This document shows positions 54,054 through 64,000 of a stretch of DNA of 64,000 nt, piece by piece. Source of the stretch: Trebonia sp963795335. GTDB taxonomy: Bacteria > Actinomycetota > Actinomycetes > Streptosporangiales > Streptosporangiaceae. Under the pieces are notes generated by a model that had not been told where the DNA came from, ran no database searches, and saw only the letters and a list, made by a program, of their open reading frames with translations. The DNA is taken from the NCBI GenBank assembly GCA_963795335.1, contig CAWCHI010000001.1, forward strand, positions 558,001 to 622,000. Direction: 5' to 3'. The translations under genes were made by a program, and so were the position numbers. Numbering within the stretch: position 1 is the first letter of the stretch; each line of letters opens with the position of its first letter.

Positions 54054-55620
54054 ATGGCCACGTTTGCTACTGGCATGCAGCCAGCGCGAGGAGTCGAGGG
54101 AAAAAGGTCTCAAGACCGGCGCCCTTGGCCTGGTGTCAAGCGTCGTCATCGGGGTCGCGTCGACGGCGCCCGCCTACAGCCTGGCCGCGACGCTGTTCTT
54201 CGTGGTGGCCGCCGTCGGGCTGAAGTCGCCGCTGATCGCCGTGCTGGCGTTCGTGCCGATGCTGCTGTGCTCGATCGGCTTCAGCGAGCTGAACAAGGCC
54301 GACCCTGACTGCGGGACCACGTTCATCTGGGGGACCCGGGCGTTCGGGCCGGCGATCGGCTGGGCAGGCGGCTGGGCCACGGTGGCCGCCGACATCCTGG
54401 TCATGGGCAGCCTCGCCCAGGTAGCCGGGCAGTACGGGTTCTTCCTGTTCCAGGGACCGAACAGCTCGATCGGGGCCAACGCCTCCGGCGGCTGGGTGCT
54501 GCTGGTGGGCGTCTTGTGGATCGTCGCTGATGACCTACATCTGCTACCGCGGCATCGAGCTCTCGGCCCGGTTCCAGCGGGTGCTGCTGACCATCGAAGT
54601 CGTCATGCTGATGGTGATGTCGGTGACGGCACTGGTCAAGGTGTACGTCAGCAACCCGGCGGGGTCGGTGCACCCGAGCCTCAGCTGGCTGTCGCCGTCG
54701 CACCTGCCCCTCTCGGCGTTCGTGTCCGGGATCATCTTGATGCTGTTCATCTACTGGGGCTGGGACACCGCCCTGTCGGTGAACGAGGAGACGGCGGACA
54801 AGTCCAGAACGCCGGGCCGGGCCGGGATCATCTCGACGGTCCTGCTGCTGGTCACCTACGCGATCGTCATCGTCGCCGTGCAGTCGTTCGCCGGGGTCGG
54901 CGCCAAGGGCGTCGGGCTGACCAACCCGGACCACCAGTTCGACGTGCTGTCGGTGACCGGGAGCGCGATCTTCGGCACCTCCGGGTTCGGCACGGTCTTG
55001 TCCCGGCTGCTGATCCTGATGGTGCTCAGCTCGGCGGCCGCGTCCACCCAGACGACGATCCTGCCGGCCGCCCGCACCACGCTGTCCATGGCCGCCTACC
55101 GGGCGCTGCCGCAGCAGTTCGCCAAGATCAGCCCCCGGTACCTGACCCCCACGGTGTCCACGATCGTGGTGGGGGTCGTTTCCGTCGCGCTGTACATCCC
55201 GCTGAACTTCATCTCCGGCGGCAACCCGATCGCTGACGCCGTTTCCGCGATCGGGCTCTACATCGCCTTCTACTACGGGCTGACCGCCTTCTCCTGCGCC
55301 TGGTACTACCGGTCCACGCTGACGCAACAGCGCCCGCGACCTGTGGATGCGCGGCATCCTGCCGGTGCTCGGCGGCCTGATCATGTACGCGGCCGGCATC
55401 TACAGCCTGCAAAGCGACTGGGTGGCGTCCAACAGCTACACCAGCTGGACGGTGCCCGGCCTGCAGCTGGCAGATCGGCGGGATCTTCATCATCGCCGCG
55501 CTGGCCGCGCTGGCCGGCGTAGCCAGCTTCGTCTACATGCGCGTCACCGCCCCCGCCTTCTTCCGCAGGCAGACCCTCACCAGGGCCACCCCGGTGCGAG
55601 TCCCTGAAATGGAACTGTGA
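54054..55620 (+). CDS. APC-superfamily amino acid permease, four frameshifts
   Basis: A 12-helix carrier of about 520 residues. Helix 1 has LVSSVVIGVASTAPAYSLAATL, the substrate-binding loop of APC transporters. Later parts are FSELNKADPDCGTTFIWGTRAFGPAIGWAGGW, YICYRGIELSARFQ, IYWGWDTALSVNEETADKSRTPGRAG and SSAAASTQTTILPAARTTLSMA. The ATG at 54054 follows GGAGGGGG. Frame breaks occur near 54101 (a run of five A), 54528, 55325 and 55470. The corrected C-terminus reads QIGGIFIIAALAALAG and ends at 55620. The next gene's GTG overlaps this stop. Confidence 0.8.
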
Positions 55621-57887
55621 GCGAGCGCGAGGCGACCAGCCGGGCAGCCGAAGCAGACCAGATGAGCGTCAGCGCAGCCAGCCGGGTCCATGAAGACGGT
55701 GCGCAATGACCCACGCGCGCGGCGGGCCCGTCCCGGCGGGCCGTCCTGGCCGGTCCGGTCGGGGACGGTCCCCGCGCTGGCCGACGGTTACACGAGCGGC
55801 CGGAGACGGCTCCCGACCTGGCGGCCGCGCTGCCCGCCGGAGCCGCGGTCGCGCTGGTCCCGGACCGGGCGGCGGGCGCCGGTCCGGCGGTCCCGGCCCG
55901 CTGCGCCGGACTGGCTGAGATCGTCGGGCAAGACCCAGCTCGCCGCGGCCTTTGCCGAGTCGCTGTGGCAGTCGCGCGAGCTGGACCTGCTGGTCTGGAT
56001 CGAGGCCACGAGCCGGGCCGCGGTGCTGTCTGGCTACGCCGCGGCGACGGCCACCGCGACCGGCCGGGACCAGGCGAGCAGTTGCGAGTCGGTCGCCGCC
56101 CAGTTTCTCAGCTGGCTGAGGCGAGACCAGCCGTTCATGGCTGGTGGTACTCGATGACCTGGCCGATCCGGCGGACCTGGACGGCCTCTGGCCGGCCGGC
56201 CGGCCGGCCGGGTCCTGGTGACCTGCGCCGACGCCGCGGCCGTCCCCCGCGGCATGCAGGTCCTGCCGGTCGGGCTGTTCAACTCGCGCGAGGCCCTCAG
56301 CTACCTGATGGAGCGGCTGTCGGCCAACCCGGGCCAGCGGCTCGGCGCGATTGACCTGGTCAGCGCTGTCGGGCCTGGAGCCGGCCGCGCTGACTCAGGC
56401 CAGCGCGGTGATCGCCAGCTCCACGATGTCGTGCCACAACTACTGTGACTATTTCGTCCGCAGGCGGGAGCAGCTGACCGAGTCGTCTGGCGCACCGCCG
56501 TCGGCCAGCGCGGTCACCTGGACGATCTCGTTCGAGCGTGCCAGATCAGCTTGCCCCGGGCGGGTCGGCCCAGTCGCTGCTGGCCCTGGCCGCGTTGCTC
56601 GACGGGCACGGCATTCCCGGAACCGTCCTGACCGCCCCGGCGGCGGCCGGCTACCTCGCGGCGGCGGAGCCCGGCCGGCGGCGAGCCGCCCGCGCGGCGC
56701 TGGCGGCGCTGGAACGCGTCGGCCTGCTGACCGTCGCACCCGTCGCGGCACCGCCGATGGTCCGGATCAGCCCGGTGCTGCAGGCGGCGCTGCGCGCCGC
56801 GATGCCGGAAGGCATGCTGGATCAGGCGGTCCGGGTGGCCGCGGACGCGCTGCTCCAGGCCTGGCCGGAAGCGGAGCTGCCCGGCTGGCCCGCTTCCGGT
56901 CTGCGATCCTGCGCGGCGGCCCTGCGGCAGGTCGCCGGAGACCGGCTGTGGGCCGGCGGCTGCCATCCGGTGCTGCTCCGGGCCGGGGACAGCCTGGACC
57001 ACGCCCGCCTGACCGGTCCCGCGGTGGACCACTGGCGCGACCTGGTCACGACCAGCGACCGGCTGCTCGGCGCCGGGCATCCGCACACGATCCTGGCCGG
57101 GCAGCGGCTGGCCGAGGCCTGCTGGCGGCCGACCGCGCGGACGACGCCGTCACCTGGTTCCAGCGGCTGCTCGACACCCAGGCCGTGAAGCTCGGGCCGG
57201 ATCACCATGAAGTGATCGAAGCGCGGCTCCGCCTGGGCCACGCTCTGGTGGCGGCCCGCGACTCCGACCGCGCGGTCTCCGTCCTCGAGCGCGTGCTCTC
57301 CGATGCCGAGCGGGTCCGCGGCCCCGAGCATGCCGATACGCTCGGCGCGCGGGACGAGCTCGCCGCCGCCTACCTGGCCGCGGGCCGGCACTCCGACGCC
57401 ATCGGCTTGTACCGGCGCACGCTCGCCGACCGGGAGCGCGCCAGGGATCCCGCCACCCGGAGACGATGACCACGCGTCAGGGCCTGGCCGACTCCTACCT
57501 GGCCAGCGGCCAGGCGAAAGAGGCGGTATCGGTCTACAAGCGGGTGGTCGCTGACCGGGAGCGCGCCCTCGGGCCCGATCACCTGGACACCAACAGGGCA
57601 CGGTACAGCCTGGGCGCCGCCTATCAGCGGACGGGCAAGACGGTGGCGGCCGAGCGGGTCTACGAGCAGGCCCGGGTCGGCTTCGAGCGGCTGCTCGGCC
57701 CCCGTCACCCTGATGCGCTGCGCAGCCGCGCGGAGCTGGCCCGTGCGTGTACAGCCAGCTGGGACGGTACGGCGACGCCCGCGCGCTGCTGCGCGACACG
57801 GTCGACCGGCTGGAGCGCATCCTGCCCCCCAACGACCCGCTGATCACCGAACTGCGCGAGATCCTGGCCGACATCGGCGACGAGTGA
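55617..57887 (+). CDS. P-loop ATPase with C-terminal tetratricopeptide repeats, heavily frameshifted
   Basis: A protein of about 755 residues, readable only in pieces. The first part (ERPETAPDLAAALPAGAAV) leads to a P-loop SSGKTQLAAAFAESLWQSRELDLLVWIEA, then LVVLDDLADPADLDGL (Walker B-like) and LVTCADAAAVPRGMQVLPVGLF, as in NB-ARC/STAND ATPases. A helical middle follows. The C-terminal third has at least four TPR units with the TPR_12 style RAVSVLERVLSDAERVRGPEHADTLGARDELAAAYLAAGRHSDAIGLYRRTLADRERA. At least eight shifts or stops break it (about 55707, 55925, 56130, 56195 in a GGCC repeat, 56365, 56540, 57130, 57455, 57745). STAND proteins act as ligand-triggered switches. The partner is unknown. 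The start is uncertain. Confidence 0.65.
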
Positions 57888-58474
57888 GAGCAGGGACGTC
57901 CCGCTTAGTCGAGGGGGGGCGAGGCCGGGTCACTTTCCCGGGCCGGGCGGGCTGCTGCAGCTTGCGGCCCGGCTGCAGCTTGCGGCCCGGCTGGGGCTTG
58001 CGGCCCGGCCGCGGCCCAGTGCCTGGCGCGGGCGCCTGGGCCTCGGTCTTCGTCCGCCGGGCCCAGTAGCGCAGCCACAGCAGGCCGAGAGCGGGAGCAC
58101 GAGCGGGACGTAACCGTAGCCGCTGCCGTAGCCGGACCACACGGTGGCGTCAGGGAAGGTCGCCTTGTCGAGCAGGCTCCAGGTACCGACCGCGATCACC
58201 CCGCGAACTCCAGCGAGCAGGATGCCACGGCGATCCGGCGGGCGGCCGGGCGGCCGTTGATCAGGGTGACCGTGGCGAGGATGTAGATCACGCCGCCAGC
58301 GCCGACAGCAGGTAGGCGACCGGGGCGTGACTGAACTTCGTCGCGATCTGCACTATCGCCCGGGCCGAGGCGGACAGGGCGAACAGGGCGTAGACGGCGA
58401 CCAGCAGCCGCCCGGGGGCCGGTCCTGGTGGGTGTCCCCGGCCGGCGCGACTCTTTGGGCTCAGACAGGACCAC
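57844..58474 (-). CDS. Four-helix integral membrane protein, frameshifted
   Basis: A protein of about 165-200 residues known from actinobacterial genomes by pattern but not by function. In corrected frames it reads LLVAVYALFALSASARAIVQIATKFSHAPVAYLLSALAA, VIYILATVTLINGRPAARRIAVASCSLEFAG, VIAVGTWSLLDKATFPDATVWSGYGSGYGYVPLVLPL and LGLLWLRYWARRTK. Shifts occur near 58410, 58305, 58200 and 58100. The tail is a Pro/Arg/Lys repeat (PGRKLQ) from an 18-bp tandem repeat, and its reading frame and end are unsure, since it would overlap the convergent TPR gene. A second membrane protein gene lies just upstream, likely in the same operon. Confidence 0.6.
57955..58008 (-). repeat. 18-bp tandem repeat, three copies
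   Basis: On the plus strand CTGCAGCTTGCGGCCCGG occurs at 57955 and 57973, with a variant (CTGGGG at its start) at 57991. It lies in the tail of the membrane protein gene, encoding Pro-Gly-Arg-Lys-Leu-Gln units in one frame. Confidence 0.85.
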
Positions 58475-58832
58475 CGCCCAGACCTCGTGCAGCCGGACGA
58501 CCAGGATGGCCGCGGTCGCGCCGGCCACAGCGATGACGGCCGGGCCCCAGCGTGACCGCTCCAGCCGCGCCCCAGAACCCGGCTATGAGCGGGACGAGCG
58601 GCGTCGCGATGAGGTAGCCGATGAGGGTGGGCAGGCTGGACGGGCGGGCGCCACCGGCCAGCTTGGCGACGATGAGGCCGACCAGTACGAGCAGCAGGAT
58701 CTCGAGCAGCAGGAGCCAGGCCAGCAGGACGCCGCCCGTGCGCTTGTTCATCGCGGTCATCAGCAGCGCGTAGGCGGCCAGCGCGAGACCGACCACGATG
58801 ATCGTCGTCGGGACGGCACCGTTCACGCGCAC
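58461..58832 (-). CDS. Four-helix integral membrane protein, one frameshift
   Basis: A protein of about 124 residues. It reads VPTTIIVVGLALAAYALLMTAMNKRTGGVLLAWLLLLEILLLVLVGLIVAKLAGG, then IGYLIATPLVPLIAGFWGAA, and after a shift near 58558 continues ERSRWGPAVIAVAGATAAILVVRLHEVW. Known actinobacterial relatives by pattern share the GYLIA and ERxRWGP segments. Function is unknown. The GTG at 58832 lies four bases from a perfect 19-bp palindrome, so expression is probably repressor-controlled. The second membrane gene follows at once. Confidence 0.65.
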   Translation of the reverse strand: MRVNGAVPTTIIVVGLALAAYALLMTAMNKRTGGVLLAWLLLLEILLLVLVGLIVAKLAGGARPSSLPTLIGYLIATPLVPLIAGFWGAAGAVTLGPGRHRCGRRDRGHPGRPAARGLGGGPV

Positions 58833-58835
58833 ATG

Positions 58836-58854
58836 TTACTACGTTTCGTAGTAA
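58836..58854. promoter_or_regulatory. Perfect 8-3-8 palindrome, BlaI/MecI-like operator
   Basis: TTACTACG-TTT-CGTAGTAA. The TACTAC...GTAGTA half-sites resemble operators of BlaI/MecI/CopY-type repressors. It abuts the start codon of the membrane-protein operon, where a bound repressor would block transcription. No such repressor gene is in this window. Confidence 0.6.
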
Positions 58855-58964
58855 GATTTGGCGGCCGCGGCGGACCCGTTCGGGCTCCAGCCCGGGCCGG
58901 ACACCCTGACCCCTGCGCACGCTTCGCGGCCCGTATCCAGCCCCCCTCGACTCACGTCAGCTCT

Positions 58965-60032
58965 TCACGGGGCCAGCACCAGGCAGACCGGGGTCGGCAC
59001 GGGCGTGACGACCGGGTCGCCGAGCGTGCCGGCCCGGTCGTCGAACGGGTAGCTGGCGATCAGGTCGCTGTCCTGGCAGGCGACCAGGACATAGCGCCCG
59101 TCGGGGGCGACGGCGAGCTCGCGCGGGCAGGCGCCCGGGGCGGTCACGTGGCCGAGCAGGGTCAGCTCCGCGTCCGGGCCGAAGCGGTAAACCGCGACAG
59201 TGTCGTCGCCCCGGTTCAACACCGGCACGTCCCGGCCGGACGGGGTCACGCGGACGGCCGCCGCCAGGTTCGCCCCCCAGCGCCGGCCACGCGGGTGGAA
59301 CAGGCCGGCGACGGTGAACTGGTGGCCGTCGCGGCGCAGCGCCACGATCGTGCTGGCGAGCTCGTTGACCAGGAACAGGTGCTCGCCGTCGGGGTGGAAC
59401 GCGAGGTGCCGGGCCCCGTTCCGGGCACGGTGGCCAGCCGCTCGGCGTCGTCGGCGCCGAGGCGGCCCGCGGCGTCGAGCCGGTAGACGACCACGGAGTC
59501 GGCCCCCAGATCGGTCACCAGGACCGCCCCCGTCACCGGGTCGCTGACGATCATGTGCGCGTGCGGGCCCGCCTGGCGCTCTGGGTCGGGCCCGGACCCG
59601 GTATGCGGCACGTGGTCGGTCCGCGGCCCCAGCCGCCCACCTGGGCCGATCGCGTACACGCTGACCGAGCCGGCGTCGGTGCCGTAGTTGGCGACCAGCA
59701 CGAACCGTCCGCCGTGGTCGAGCGACACGAAGCAGGGCGACGGCCCGGCCGAGGGGGCCATGTTGAGTTCGGTCAGGCGGCCGGTCGCGGGGTCGCGGCG
59801 AAGGCGGCCACTCCCCCGCCCGGCTGCTCGCCGAACGACTCGGTCTCGCTCACCGCGTACAGGTTGGCCCCGTCGGCCGACAGCGCCAGGTAGGACGGGT
59901 TGCCACGCGGGCGGCAACCGCGGGTGGGCCGACGGCCCCGGTGACCGGGTCGAACGGCGCGGTCAAGATGCCCTCGGCCGTGCCGTGCACGAAGTCCAGG
60001 GTCTCGGTGTAGGTGCCGATGATGAGCTGCAT
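58965..60032 (-). CDS. 6-phosphogluconolactonase-like beta-propeller (lactonase family), frameshifted
   Basis: A protein of about 355 residues of the seven-bladed lactonase (YbhE/Pgl) family, which hydrolyses 6-phosphogluconolactone or related lactones. It begins MQLIIGTYTETLDF. Blades are seen as SYLALSADGANLYAVSETESFG, AGPSPCFVSLDHGGRFVLVANYGTDAGSVSVYAIGPGG, AGPHAHMIVSDPVTGAVLVTDLGADSVVVYRLD, GARHLAFHPDGEHLFLVNELASTIVALRRDGHQ and GACPRELAVAPDGRYVLVACQDSDLIASY. The His in PHAHM and the Arg/Glu in CPREL are family active-site positions. Shifts lie near 59906, 59793 and 59415. It could finish the sugar oxidation begun by the dehydrogenases at 33-36 kb. Confidence 0.8.
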
Positions 60033-60053
60033 GGTGACTCCCGGGGCGCAACG

Positions 60054-61651
60054 TTACCGCGCGTCGGCGGGCGCCTGCGCCCCGGCCGGCACCTCGTCCG
60101 CCTCCGGCGGCTTGCGGATCAGCCGGAGCACCAGCACCAGCGCGATCAGGGCGAGCACGCTCACGGCGACGAAGGCCGCAGCGTAACCGTCGGCCGAGGC
60201 CGTCCTGGCCGGCAGCAGGTACCGGGCGAGGGAGCTGTCGAACGACTGGGGCCGCAGCCCGGTGCTCTCGGCCGCCGCGATCGCGTTCTTGAACTGCTGC
60301 GCCTTCGCGGCGCTGAGCTTCGGCAGCGTGGACCCGTTGACCTGGGCGTACAACAGGTTCAGGTAGGTCGCGTGGAAGATCAGGTAGAGCAGGGCGATGC
60401 CGACCGCCCCGCCGAACTGCTCGGCCGTGGCCGACACACCGGAGGCCTGGCCGTTGTCGCCCGCCGGAATGGTATCCAGGCTGACCGGGTCGTTGACGGT
60501 CAGCACGAGCGCCAGCCCGGTGCCGTACAGCAGCAGCCCCGGCAACAGCGGCAGGTAGGCGTTGGCGAATGCCGCCCAGGCCAGCACCACACCCGAAGCC
60601 AGCAGCACGGCGAAACCCACGCTGAGCGGTACGCGCCCGCCCGAGCGGTCGTACCAGCGTCCGGCGAGCGGCGCCACCAGCACCATCGGCACCGTGGCCG
60701 GGATCAGCGCCAGCCCGGCCAGGGCCGGGCTAATCTTCAGGTTGAGGATCAGCAGCAGCGGGAACAGCAGGCCGAGGCCCATCTCGGCGATCCCGGGGAT
60801 GAACTGGCTGATGGTGGCGCCGAGGTAATTGCGGTGCCGGCCCAGCAGCGCGAACTGCAGCAGCGGGCTGGCGCTGGCCGGCTCGGCCGCGACGAAGAGG
60901 GCGGCCGCCACGACACTGACTACCAACGGGAGCCAGACCCCGGGCGACCCCCAGCCCCAGGCCTGAGACTGGGACAGGCCGAAGACCAGGGTGACCAGCG
61001 CGACGCTGAGCGTGAAGGCGCCGCGCAGGTCGACGTGGGGGCGCGACCCGCCAGGCGGGTCCGGCGCGACCGCGCGCAGCGTGCCCGCGATCGTCAGGAC
61101 CGCCAGCGGGCAGTTCACCAGCAGCACCGCCCGCCAGCTGAGGGCCGCGGTCAGCACCCCGCCGATGGTCAGGCCGAACGCGCCCGCGACGGCGGAGACG
61201 CCGCCCATCAGCCCCAGCGCCCGGCCGCGCTCGTGCGCGGTGAAGGCGGCGGCGACGATGGCGACCGTGTTCGGCAGCATCAGCGCGCCGCCCGCGCCCT
61301 GCACCACCCGGCAGGCCAGCAGCATCGGGAAGTCGGGGGCCAGGCCGCCGACGGCGGAGGCGCCCGCGAACGCCGCGGTGCCGAGGATGAAGACCCGCCG
61401 CCGCCCATACAGGTCGCCCAGGCCCCGCCCAGCACCAGCAGCCCCGCCAGCGGCAGCAGGCTGCCGTTGAGGACCCACTGCGCCTGCTGGGAGCCAACAC
61501 CGAAGCCCTTCATGATGTTCGGCAGCGCCAGCGGCACGGCCGTCTGGTCGACCAGGATCATCGCGTTGGCCAGGGTCATCGACCACAGCACAACGCGGGT
61601 GCGGCGCCTGACTTTGCCCCCATACCCGGTGCCCCCGTCAGGATGGTTCAT
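60054..61651 (-). CDS. MFS transporter, DHA2 drug-exporter type, one frameshift
   Basis: An exporter of about 532 residues with 14 helices. The N-terminal part (VLWSMTLANAMILVDQTAVPLALPNIMKGFGVGSQQAQWVLNGSLLPLAGLLVLGGA) and the rest (GDLYGRRRVFILGTAAFAGAS onward) join across a shift near 61425. The Asp-Gln-Thr pair in helix 1, GDLYGRRR and the motif-C helix GGVSAVAGAFGLTIGGVLTAALSWRAVLLVNCP are typical of EmrB/QacA-like pumps. The ATG at 61651 is chosen, and a GTG at 61687 is possible. An inverted repeat overlaps the upstream region. Confidence 0.83.
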
Positions 61652-61670
61652 CGACCGAGCCACTACTTTA

Positions 61671-61688
61671 AGTGATCCTAATTTCACT
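61671..61688. promoter_or_regulatory. Inverted repeat AGTGA-N8-TCACT before the MFS exporter
   Basis: AGTGATCCTAATTTCACT has 5-bp perfect arms in an AT-rich block 20 bp before the ATG at 61651. Such sites often bind TetR- or GntR-type repressors of drug pumps, but no regulator is adjacent on that side. Confidence 0.35.
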
Positions 61689-61755
61689 GCAGGTTATCAA
61701 GAGGCAGTGCTCGACAGCGCGCGAGAAGTCCGGTTGCGCAGGCGGCGGATCCCGG

Positions 61756-63237
61756 CTACGAGCCGAGCGGCCAGGCGTGGACCGGCTCGTTGGCGTGCAT
61801 GAGCTCGATGTAGCGCTCGGTCATGAGCGACAGCGCCTCGGCCCGGGTGGCCCCGCCCGCGGTCAGCGCCGCGACCGTGCCGGTCTGCCAGGCCGCCCCG
61901 GTCTGGCCGGTGCGGCAACGTTGCCCGATGATGCCCAGCAGCCGGTCGGCGCTGTCGTCGCTGACGTCCCAGCGCCGCAGGCCGTCGCGGGCCAGCGGCA
62001 GCAGGTCACCGGTAATCAGCTCAGCAGCCGGCACTTCGGCCAGCCCGGGCCAGAAGAGCCGGGCACCGAGGCCGTCGCGGGCGGCCTCGCGGAGGTTGCC
62101 CGCCGCCGCCGCGAACGGCATCCGGGCCTCCACGGGTTCCGGGTCCTCCGCCAGCGCTCGCACCAGGCCGTAGTAGAAGGCGGCGTTGGCGGTGATGTCG
62201 GCCACCGTCGGGCCCGCCGGCAGCACCCGGTTCTCGACCCGCAGGTGCGGCCGGCCGCCGGCGATCGCGTAGACCGGCCGGTTCCAGCGGTAGACGGTCC
62301 CGTTGTGCAGGCTCAGCTCGCCCAGCTGGGGCACGGCACCGCGGTCGAGCGCCGCCAGCGGGTCCTCGTCGTCGCAGATCGGCAGCAGGGCCGGGAAGTA
62401 ATCGACGTTCTCCGCGAACAGGTCGACGGCAGAGGTGATCCAGTGCTCGCCGAACCACACCCGGGGCCGCACCCCCTGGCGCCGCAGCTGCTCCGGCCGG
62501 GTGTCGGTGGCCTGCTCGAACAGGGGCAGCCGGGTCTCCTGCCACAGCTCCCGGCCGAACAGGTACGGGGAGTTGGCGGCCACCGCGACCTGCACGCCGG
62601 CCACGGCCTGGGCGGCGTTCCATCAGCCGGGAAGTCGTCCGGGCTCACCTGAAGGTGCAGCTGCACGCTGGTGCAGGCCGCCTCCGGGGTGATGCTGTCG
62701 ACATGGGTAAGCAGCCGTTCCGCGCCCTCGATCTCGATCCGCACGTCCTCGCCCCGGCGGCCAGGATCTGCTCGTTCAGCACCCGGTAACGGTCGTCGGC
62801 CGAGAGCGCCCGCTCCCTCATGTGCTCCTCGCCCAGGGTCGGCAAGATGCCGATCATGACCAGGCGGCTGCCGGCCCCGCGGGCCTTCTCGTCGGCCGCC
62901 TTGAAGCTGGCCCGCGCCTCCCTTCCAGGCCGGTCAGGGCGTCCCCGGAAAGCACCCGGGCGGCCACGTTGACCTCCAGGTTGAACTGCCCGAGCTCGGT
63001 CTCCCAGGCCGGGTCGGGGATCGCGGCCAGCACCTCGGCGTTGCCATCGACGGCGCCGCCTGCTCGCTCGGCGCGCTGACCAGGTGCAGCTCGACTTCCA
63101 GGCCCACCCGCGCCGGTCCCGGTCGAACGCGCCCTCGCGCAGCATCCGCCGCAGCGCGTCGAGCGAGCGCTCGAGCTTGTCGTCGTAGCGCGCCGGTCCT
63201 CGCCGGTGATCTCGACTGCCTCGATGTCCCGGCCCAT
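61756..63237 (-). CDS. Glutamate--cysteine ligase family 2 (GCS2)-like carboxylate-amine ligase, frameshifted
   Basis: An ATP-grasp-like ligase of about 494 residues. The start MGRDIEAVEITGED (ATG 63237) is followed by pieces VGLEVELHLVSA, LGQFNLEVNVAARVLSG, RLVMIGILPTLGEEHMRERALSADDRYRVLNEQ, IEIEGAERLLTHVDSITPEAACTSVQLHLQV and the long intact part AVAANSPYLFGRELWQETRLPLFEQATDT, WFGEHWITSAVDLFAENVDYFPALLP. EVELH, NLEVN, SVQLHLQV and NSPYLFG are the GCS2 metal and substrate sites. At least six one-base shifts occur between 62600 and 63200. The enzyme joins glutamate or a similar acid to an amine. Whether cysteine is the substrate cannot be told. Confidence 0.8.
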
Positions 63238-63297
63238 CCGGCTATTGTCACCGACGGGCCGCACCGGGCAATGCCAGGGGGTGGGTCGCCCCGCCGG

Positions 63298-63708
63298 TTA
63301 GGGGGCCGGGCGGGCGGCCCTGATGACCGCCTCGAGCGCCTGCACGTGGGCCTCGAAGGCACCCCGGCCCGCCGCGGTGGCGGCGTACCGGGTGGTGCGC
63401 CGCTTGCCCCGCCAGGTGGCGGTGGTCGCGGCGTCACCCGGCGTCGACCAGGATGGCCAGGTGGGCGGCGAGGTTGCCGTCGCTCAGCTGGAGGGTCTTG
63501 CGCAGCGCGGTGAAGGTCATCAACCCGTCCGGCGGGAGCCCGTGCAGCGCAGCCTGGAGGGGCAGCCGGACCGGGTCGGACGGCGCCCGGGTCGAATGGG
63601 GTGCGCCAGGATCTCCGCCAGCGACTCCGGGAACGGGACCGCGTCCGCGCCGCTGGCCACCGCGGACGGGAAGGCTGGCGGCCGGGGGGCGGGATAGGGA
63701 GTGGCCAT
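63298..63708 (-). CDS. Winged-helix DNA-binding regulator, two frameshifts
   Basis: A regulator of about 136 residues. The N-terminus (MATPYPAPRPPAFPSAVASG, then PESLAEILAHPIR) leads to the HTH LPLQAALHGLPPDGLMTFTALRKTLQLSDGNLAAHLAILVDAG, typical of the single-domain winged-helix (PF13601) group. The wing and last helix are in a further frame (ATWRGKRRTTRYAATAAGRGAFEAHVQALEAVIRAARPAP). Shifts lie near 63595 and 63437. These proteins often regulate an adjacent membrane protein gene, and one lies directly upstream. Confidence 0.7.
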
Positions 63709-64000
63709 AAGCGCGATGGTAGGCGATCGCGCAGGGCGGGGCGGGCCACCCGCCAGCCGCCGAGCACGACCATGGCCAGGCCAGCCAGCAGGCCGAAAGC
63801 GAGCAGCGCGTGATGGGGCGGCGCAGGCAGGCAGAACGCGGCCGCCAGCACCGTCTGGGCCCCGGCCCCCGCCAGCGGCCGGTCATTGGTAGCGATGGCG
63901 AACAGCAGCAGGCCGGTCCCCCACAACGCCCCAGAGGAAGACCGCCATGACCCGCCCCGGCACTGGGCTGACGCTCGCCACCAGGAACGGCGAGCACACC
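63709..64000 (-). CDS. Hypothetical membrane protein (partial, runs off window end)
   Basis: The visible C-terminal part has hydrophobic helices: FLVASVSPVPG and a following segment, then after a shift near 63930 LWGTGLLLFAIATNDRPLAGAGAQTVLAAAFCLP and HHALLAFGLLAGLAMVVLGGWRVARPALRDRL. The N-terminus lies beyond 64000. No clear stop is seen before the winged-helix gene, probably because of another shift, so the 3' end is approximate. The pairing with a PF13601-type regulator is common in Actinobacteria. Confidence 0.5.

Noticed and set aside
56184..56205. GGCC tandem run as a regulatory or recombination element
   Set aside because: It lies inside the coding part of the ATPase/TPR gene, encodes Pro-Ala-Gly residues and coincides with a frame break. 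A simple GC slippage site is sufficient.

Overview
This window is a stretch of a very GC-rich actinobacterial chromosome. The evidence is the strong G/C third-position bias, the many GTG starts, the 4-base ATGA/GTGA gene overlaps, a decaprenyl-phosphate phosphoribosyltransferase-like UbiA protein, and Actinobacteria-style cta genes, SpoIIE-type phosphatase and MMPL transporter. I cannot name the genus. No rRNA, tRNA, CRISPR array, integrase or insertion sequence was seen.

Layout. 1-3.5 kb: a partial leucyl/phenylalanyl-tRNA-protein transferase, a large polytopic membrane protein and a lipoprotein. 3.6-6.4 kb: a flavin-based membrane electron-transfer cassette (ferric-reductase-like flavocytochrome, FMN-binding protein, ApbE flavin transferase). 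6.7-10.8 kb: phosphodiester glycosidase-like protein, UbiA prenyltransferase, esterase and SRPBCC protein. 10.9-24.5 kb: a respiratory island. It holds a membrane/Sco1 fusion, a lipoprotein, a two-component system, a cupredoxin-ctaC-ctaD-ctaE-small protein-ctaB operon on the minus strand, and ctaG. 24.6-29.5 kb: MFS pump, two metallophosphoesterases, enoyl-CoA hydratase, ABM and DUF1684 proteins. 29.7-39.6 kb: a carbohydrate/acid oxidation cluster (GH15, DUF72, SDR, gluconate-dehydrogenase-like subunit, GMC oxidoreductase, TPP enzyme, enolase-superfamily enzyme, STAS protein). 40-47.3 kb: MFS transporter, SpoIIE phosphatase, 2-hydroxy-acid oxidase, and MMPL exporter with divergent MarR regulator. 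47.4-51.1 kb: a three-subunit molybdenum hydroxylase. 51.3-64 kb: b-type-cytochrome-like membrane protein, aldo/keto reductase with divergent TetR, APC permease, ATPase/TPR protein, two small membrane proteins, 6-phosphogluconolactonase-like protein, MFS exporter, GCS2 ligase, winged-helix regulator and a partial membrane protein.

The most interesting part is the respiratory island. Its oxidase subunit I keeps all heme and copper ligands but lacks the canonical D- and K-pathway residues. Three of its intergenic regions carry almost the same AT-rich 16-mer (ATGA-N8-TCAT), which points to a shared, apparently local regulon for the oxidase, its copper chaperone and its assembly factor.

Caution on quality. 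The first 30 kb are essentially free of frame breaks. From about 30.5 kb on, many otherwise normal genes are cut by single-base shifts, while other genes there (36.3-39.2 and 40.0-49.2 kb) are clean. Every fragment keeps normal codon bias and conserved motifs, so I read these as sequence errors. I give one span per gene and list the shifts.
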